Assembly (NCBI RefSeq): GCF_040358985.1
Contig: NZ_CP132932.1
Location: 4,588,001 to 4,652,000, forward strand
Length of the DNA stretch: 64,000 nt
Reading direction: 5' to 3'
DNA from: Tunturibacter empetritectus
Lineage (GTDB): Bacteria > Acidobacteriota > Terriglobia > Terriglobales > Acidobacteriaceae
In this document: in pieces, positions 62,522 to 64,000 of the stretch
Numbering within the stretch: position 1 is the first letter of the stretch
How the letters are laid out: each line of letters opens with the position of its first letter
Position numbers and translations under genes: made by a program
Notes under the pieces: generated by a model
The model's input: the letters and a program-made list of their open reading frames with translations, nothing else
What the model was told of the DNA's origin: nothing
Databases searched by the model: none

Positions 62522-62556
62522 GTTTGTGTATCGAAGCATACTGTTTGTGTATCGAA
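62522..62556. repeat. Direct repeat GTTTGTGTATCGAA x2
   Basis: The 14-mer occurs at 62522-62535 and 62543-62556, exactly 21 bases apart (two helix turns), beyond the 3' ends of both convergent genes. Confidence 0.6.
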
Positions 62557-62600
62557 CCTGCTCGACGGTGAGATTAATGTTTTGCGCGGCAACGGTTCCA

Positions 62601-63512
62601 TTACGCCTCCAGCCACTGCAATCTTCGCGGCTTCCATCCGAGAATCCGCTTCGCCTTGGCATTGGAGGCGCCACTCAACTTTGTTGCGTAATATACGACA
62701 TCTTCCCCTGCGATTGATTTCACCTCGGCTTCGCTCATGCGCGGAGGTGGCGGAGCGCCCACGAACTTCGCAAACGCCGGCAGCCACACGGCCTGAGGGG
62801 AAGGATCATCATCGACCAAGTTGTACACACCTGGTTCGGCGGTCAGAGCTGCGACTGTTCCAATTGCAGCGTCGTCGATATGCACAAAGGACGACACTCC
62901 CTCACCTTTACCGACCACGGGATTTTGTTGCTTCATCACCATGTTCGCCGCCGCCTCACCGGGGTGATACCACGTTCTCGGCCCGTAGAAGAACCCATAA
63001 CGCAGCGACACGCCCTCGATTGCCTTGGAACTGAAGAGGCGTGTTTCCAGTTCTGTGTACGTCCGCGCACTTGCCGCTACGCCTGGGCTTGCGTGCACAT
63101 CCAAGGGAGAAGATTCATCGGCCAAAGTACCTTCGGCCGCTTTCAAGAAGAATCCGCTCGACTGTTGCAGATATCGCCGCACGCCGCTTGCAATCGCTGC
63201 ACGAAAGAGATTGCCACCACCCTCAATCCTTAGCTTTCTGTCTCCAGCCGCGTAGTTTGGCATATCGCTTTGTTCTTTGGGCAGAGATGTCAGCTCATCG
63301 ATCACTACTTCGGCCTTTGAATGCCGCAGCGCTGCTTCGAGCGCTACAGCATCGAAGGCGTCTACGATCACGGCCTCGGCTCCCTGAGCTTCCAGGTCTT
63401 TCGCTCGCGCCGCGCTTGTAGTCATGCCCACTACAGAGTGTCCCTGCTTAAGTAGCTCCGCGATCAGAGGTCCGCCGATCGCTCCGCTTGCACCTGCTAC
63501 AAATACATGCAT
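62601..63512 (-). CDS. NAD(P)-dependent SDR/epimerase family protein
   Basis: About 303 residues. Rossmann motif VFVAGASGAIGGPLIAELL, the Ser region QQSSGFFL, the Tyr region SARTYTELETRLF, and LRYGFFYGPRTWYHPG. Atypical extended SDR, often annotated as an NAD-dependent epimerase. GAGGAG close to the ATG. Substrate unknown; single gene convergent with the hydrolase. Confidence 0.85.
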   Translation of the reverse strand: MHVFVAGASGAIGGPLIAELLKQGHSVVGMTTSAARAKDLEAQGAEAVIVDAFDAVALEAALRHSKAEVVIDELTSLPKEQSDMPNYAAGDRKLRIEGGGNLFRAAIASGVRRYLQQSSGFFLKAAEGTLADESSPLDVHASPGVAASARTYTELETRLFSSKAIEGVSLRYGFFYGPRTWYHPGEAAANMVMKQQNPVVGKGEGVSSFVHIDDAAIGTVAALTAEPGVYNLVDDDPSPQAVWLPAFAKFVGAPPPPRMSEAEVKSIAGEDVVYYATKLSGASNAKAKRILGWKPRRLQWLEA

Positions 63513-63597
63513 CGCCTGCTCCTCTTAGATTGGTTGCTTAATCCCGGACGGTTGCTAAGGAGATGGTACGAGCCTGCGCTCTACCCTGAGAAGCCCT

Positions 63598-64000
63598 TTA
63601 GAGTTCGAGTTGTGCGGTCTTGATCACGGTGGGGCGAAGTGGCCGCAGGCAGACGAAGATCAACATAGGGATGCTGGTTGCGAGGGCGGCCACACACTCA
63701 ATAGCGGGCAGTCCTCGTGCTCCCCATCGGGCCGCAGCCCAGCCGTCGATGGAGATCATGAGCAGCACCGGGATGTTGATGATGCCGTTGATGACTGAGA
63801 AGCGTCCGCTGCCGCTCTTGCCTGACTCTCCGAGGAACTCAAGTGTAATCGCAGTCGAGGTCGAGTAACAGCAGCCCGAGGTGAACAGATACAGGACCGT
63901 GGCGCAGAGATAGCTCCATGGGCGCATGGGGCCGAACGCCATTGCGCCAAGGACCAACGCGTTGAGAATGTAAACGACGAGAGCGGGGCGTGCGATTCCC
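63598..64000 (-). CDS. MFS transporter, partial (5' end beyond window)
   Basis: The frame is open to the right edge. About 134 residues of the C-terminus are visible with four hydrophobic segments (ALVVYILNALVLGAMAFG, WSYLCATVLYLFTSGCCY, GIINIPVLLMISIDGWAA, CVAALATSIPMLIFVCL), fitting the last helices of an MFS permease. Substrate cannot be judged from this part. Confidence 0.7.
   Translation of the reverse strand, partial: GIARPALVVYILNALVLGAMAFGPMRPWSYLCATVLYLFTSGCCYSTSTAITLEFLGESGKSGSGRFSVINGIINIPVLLMISIDGWAAARWGARGLPAIECVAALATSIPMLIFVCLRPLRPTVIKTAQLEL

Noticed and set aside
62336..63034. 232-residue plus-strand frame after the hydrolase
   Set aside because: Mostly antisense to the SDR gene, and it begins inside the hydrolase stop region without a ribosome site.

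Overview
The window looks like a chromosomal segment of an acidobacterium of the Terriglobia/Acidobacteriaceae type. This is inferred from style, not from a marker gene: a very large carboxypeptidase-regulatory-domain TonB-dependent receptor, an Ig-repeat lipoprotein, many Tat-exported glycoside hydrolases and CACCAC-rich intergenic DNA. No rRNA, CRISPR array or intact insertion sequence was seen; there is one tRNA.

Layout. 0-11 kb holds a truncated sensor kinase, a patatin-like lipase, an HD-GYP protein, a porin-like OmpA protein and a nine-repeat Ig-like lipoprotein. 11-15 kb holds a small ribbon-helix-helix protein, a decayed DUF4038-type glycoside hydrolase, an intact GH63/GH37-like hydrolase and repeat-rich noncoding DNA.

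15-41 kb is one large divergent catabolic locus around an IclR regulator. Leftward (minus strand) run a TonB-dependent receptor, a heparinase-like lyase, a Gfo/Idh oxidoreductase, an MFS transporter, NagB, NagA, a ROK kinase, a GlmS-like SIS protein and two half-size EamA transporters. Rightward run IclR, a GH9 hydrolase, then a second set: an NAD-dependent epimerase, a DHDPS-like aldolase, a nitrilase-like amidase, a second Gfo/Idh enzyme, a GH92 mannosidase and a GH94/GH36-like protein. Similar GCATT(A/T)CGAA boxes occur in the IclR/TonB intergenic region and before the second rightward set, suggesting one regulon. Together the genes read as uptake and breakdown of an amino-sugar-containing polysaccharide, with a rightward sub-pathway I cannot assign to a known route.

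41.6-50.1 kb has an S41 peptidase and, divergently, a compact five-gene carotenoid cluster (two CrtN/CrtP-type oxidoreductases flanking an aldehyde dehydrogenase, then a PlsC-type acyltransferase and a CrtQ-type glycosyltransferase). This matches the staphyloxanthin-like C30 carotenoid ester logic, but the backbone synthase is not here.

50.1-59.5 kb is an accessory island. It holds a decayed winged-helix regulator, tRNA-Gln(CUG), a type III restriction-modification pair whose methyltransferase has lost its SAM-binding motif by a frameshifting deletion, an N-terminally truncated solo Cas1-like gene with zinc ribbon and HTH tail, a metzincin protease and a frameshifted secreted protein. An about 37-bp imperfect inverted repeat lies at both sides (50.7 and 59.4 kb). 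59.5-64 kb holds a DinB protein, a CGNR regulator diverging from an alpha/beta hydrolase over a twin operator, an SDR-like protein and a partial MFS transporter.
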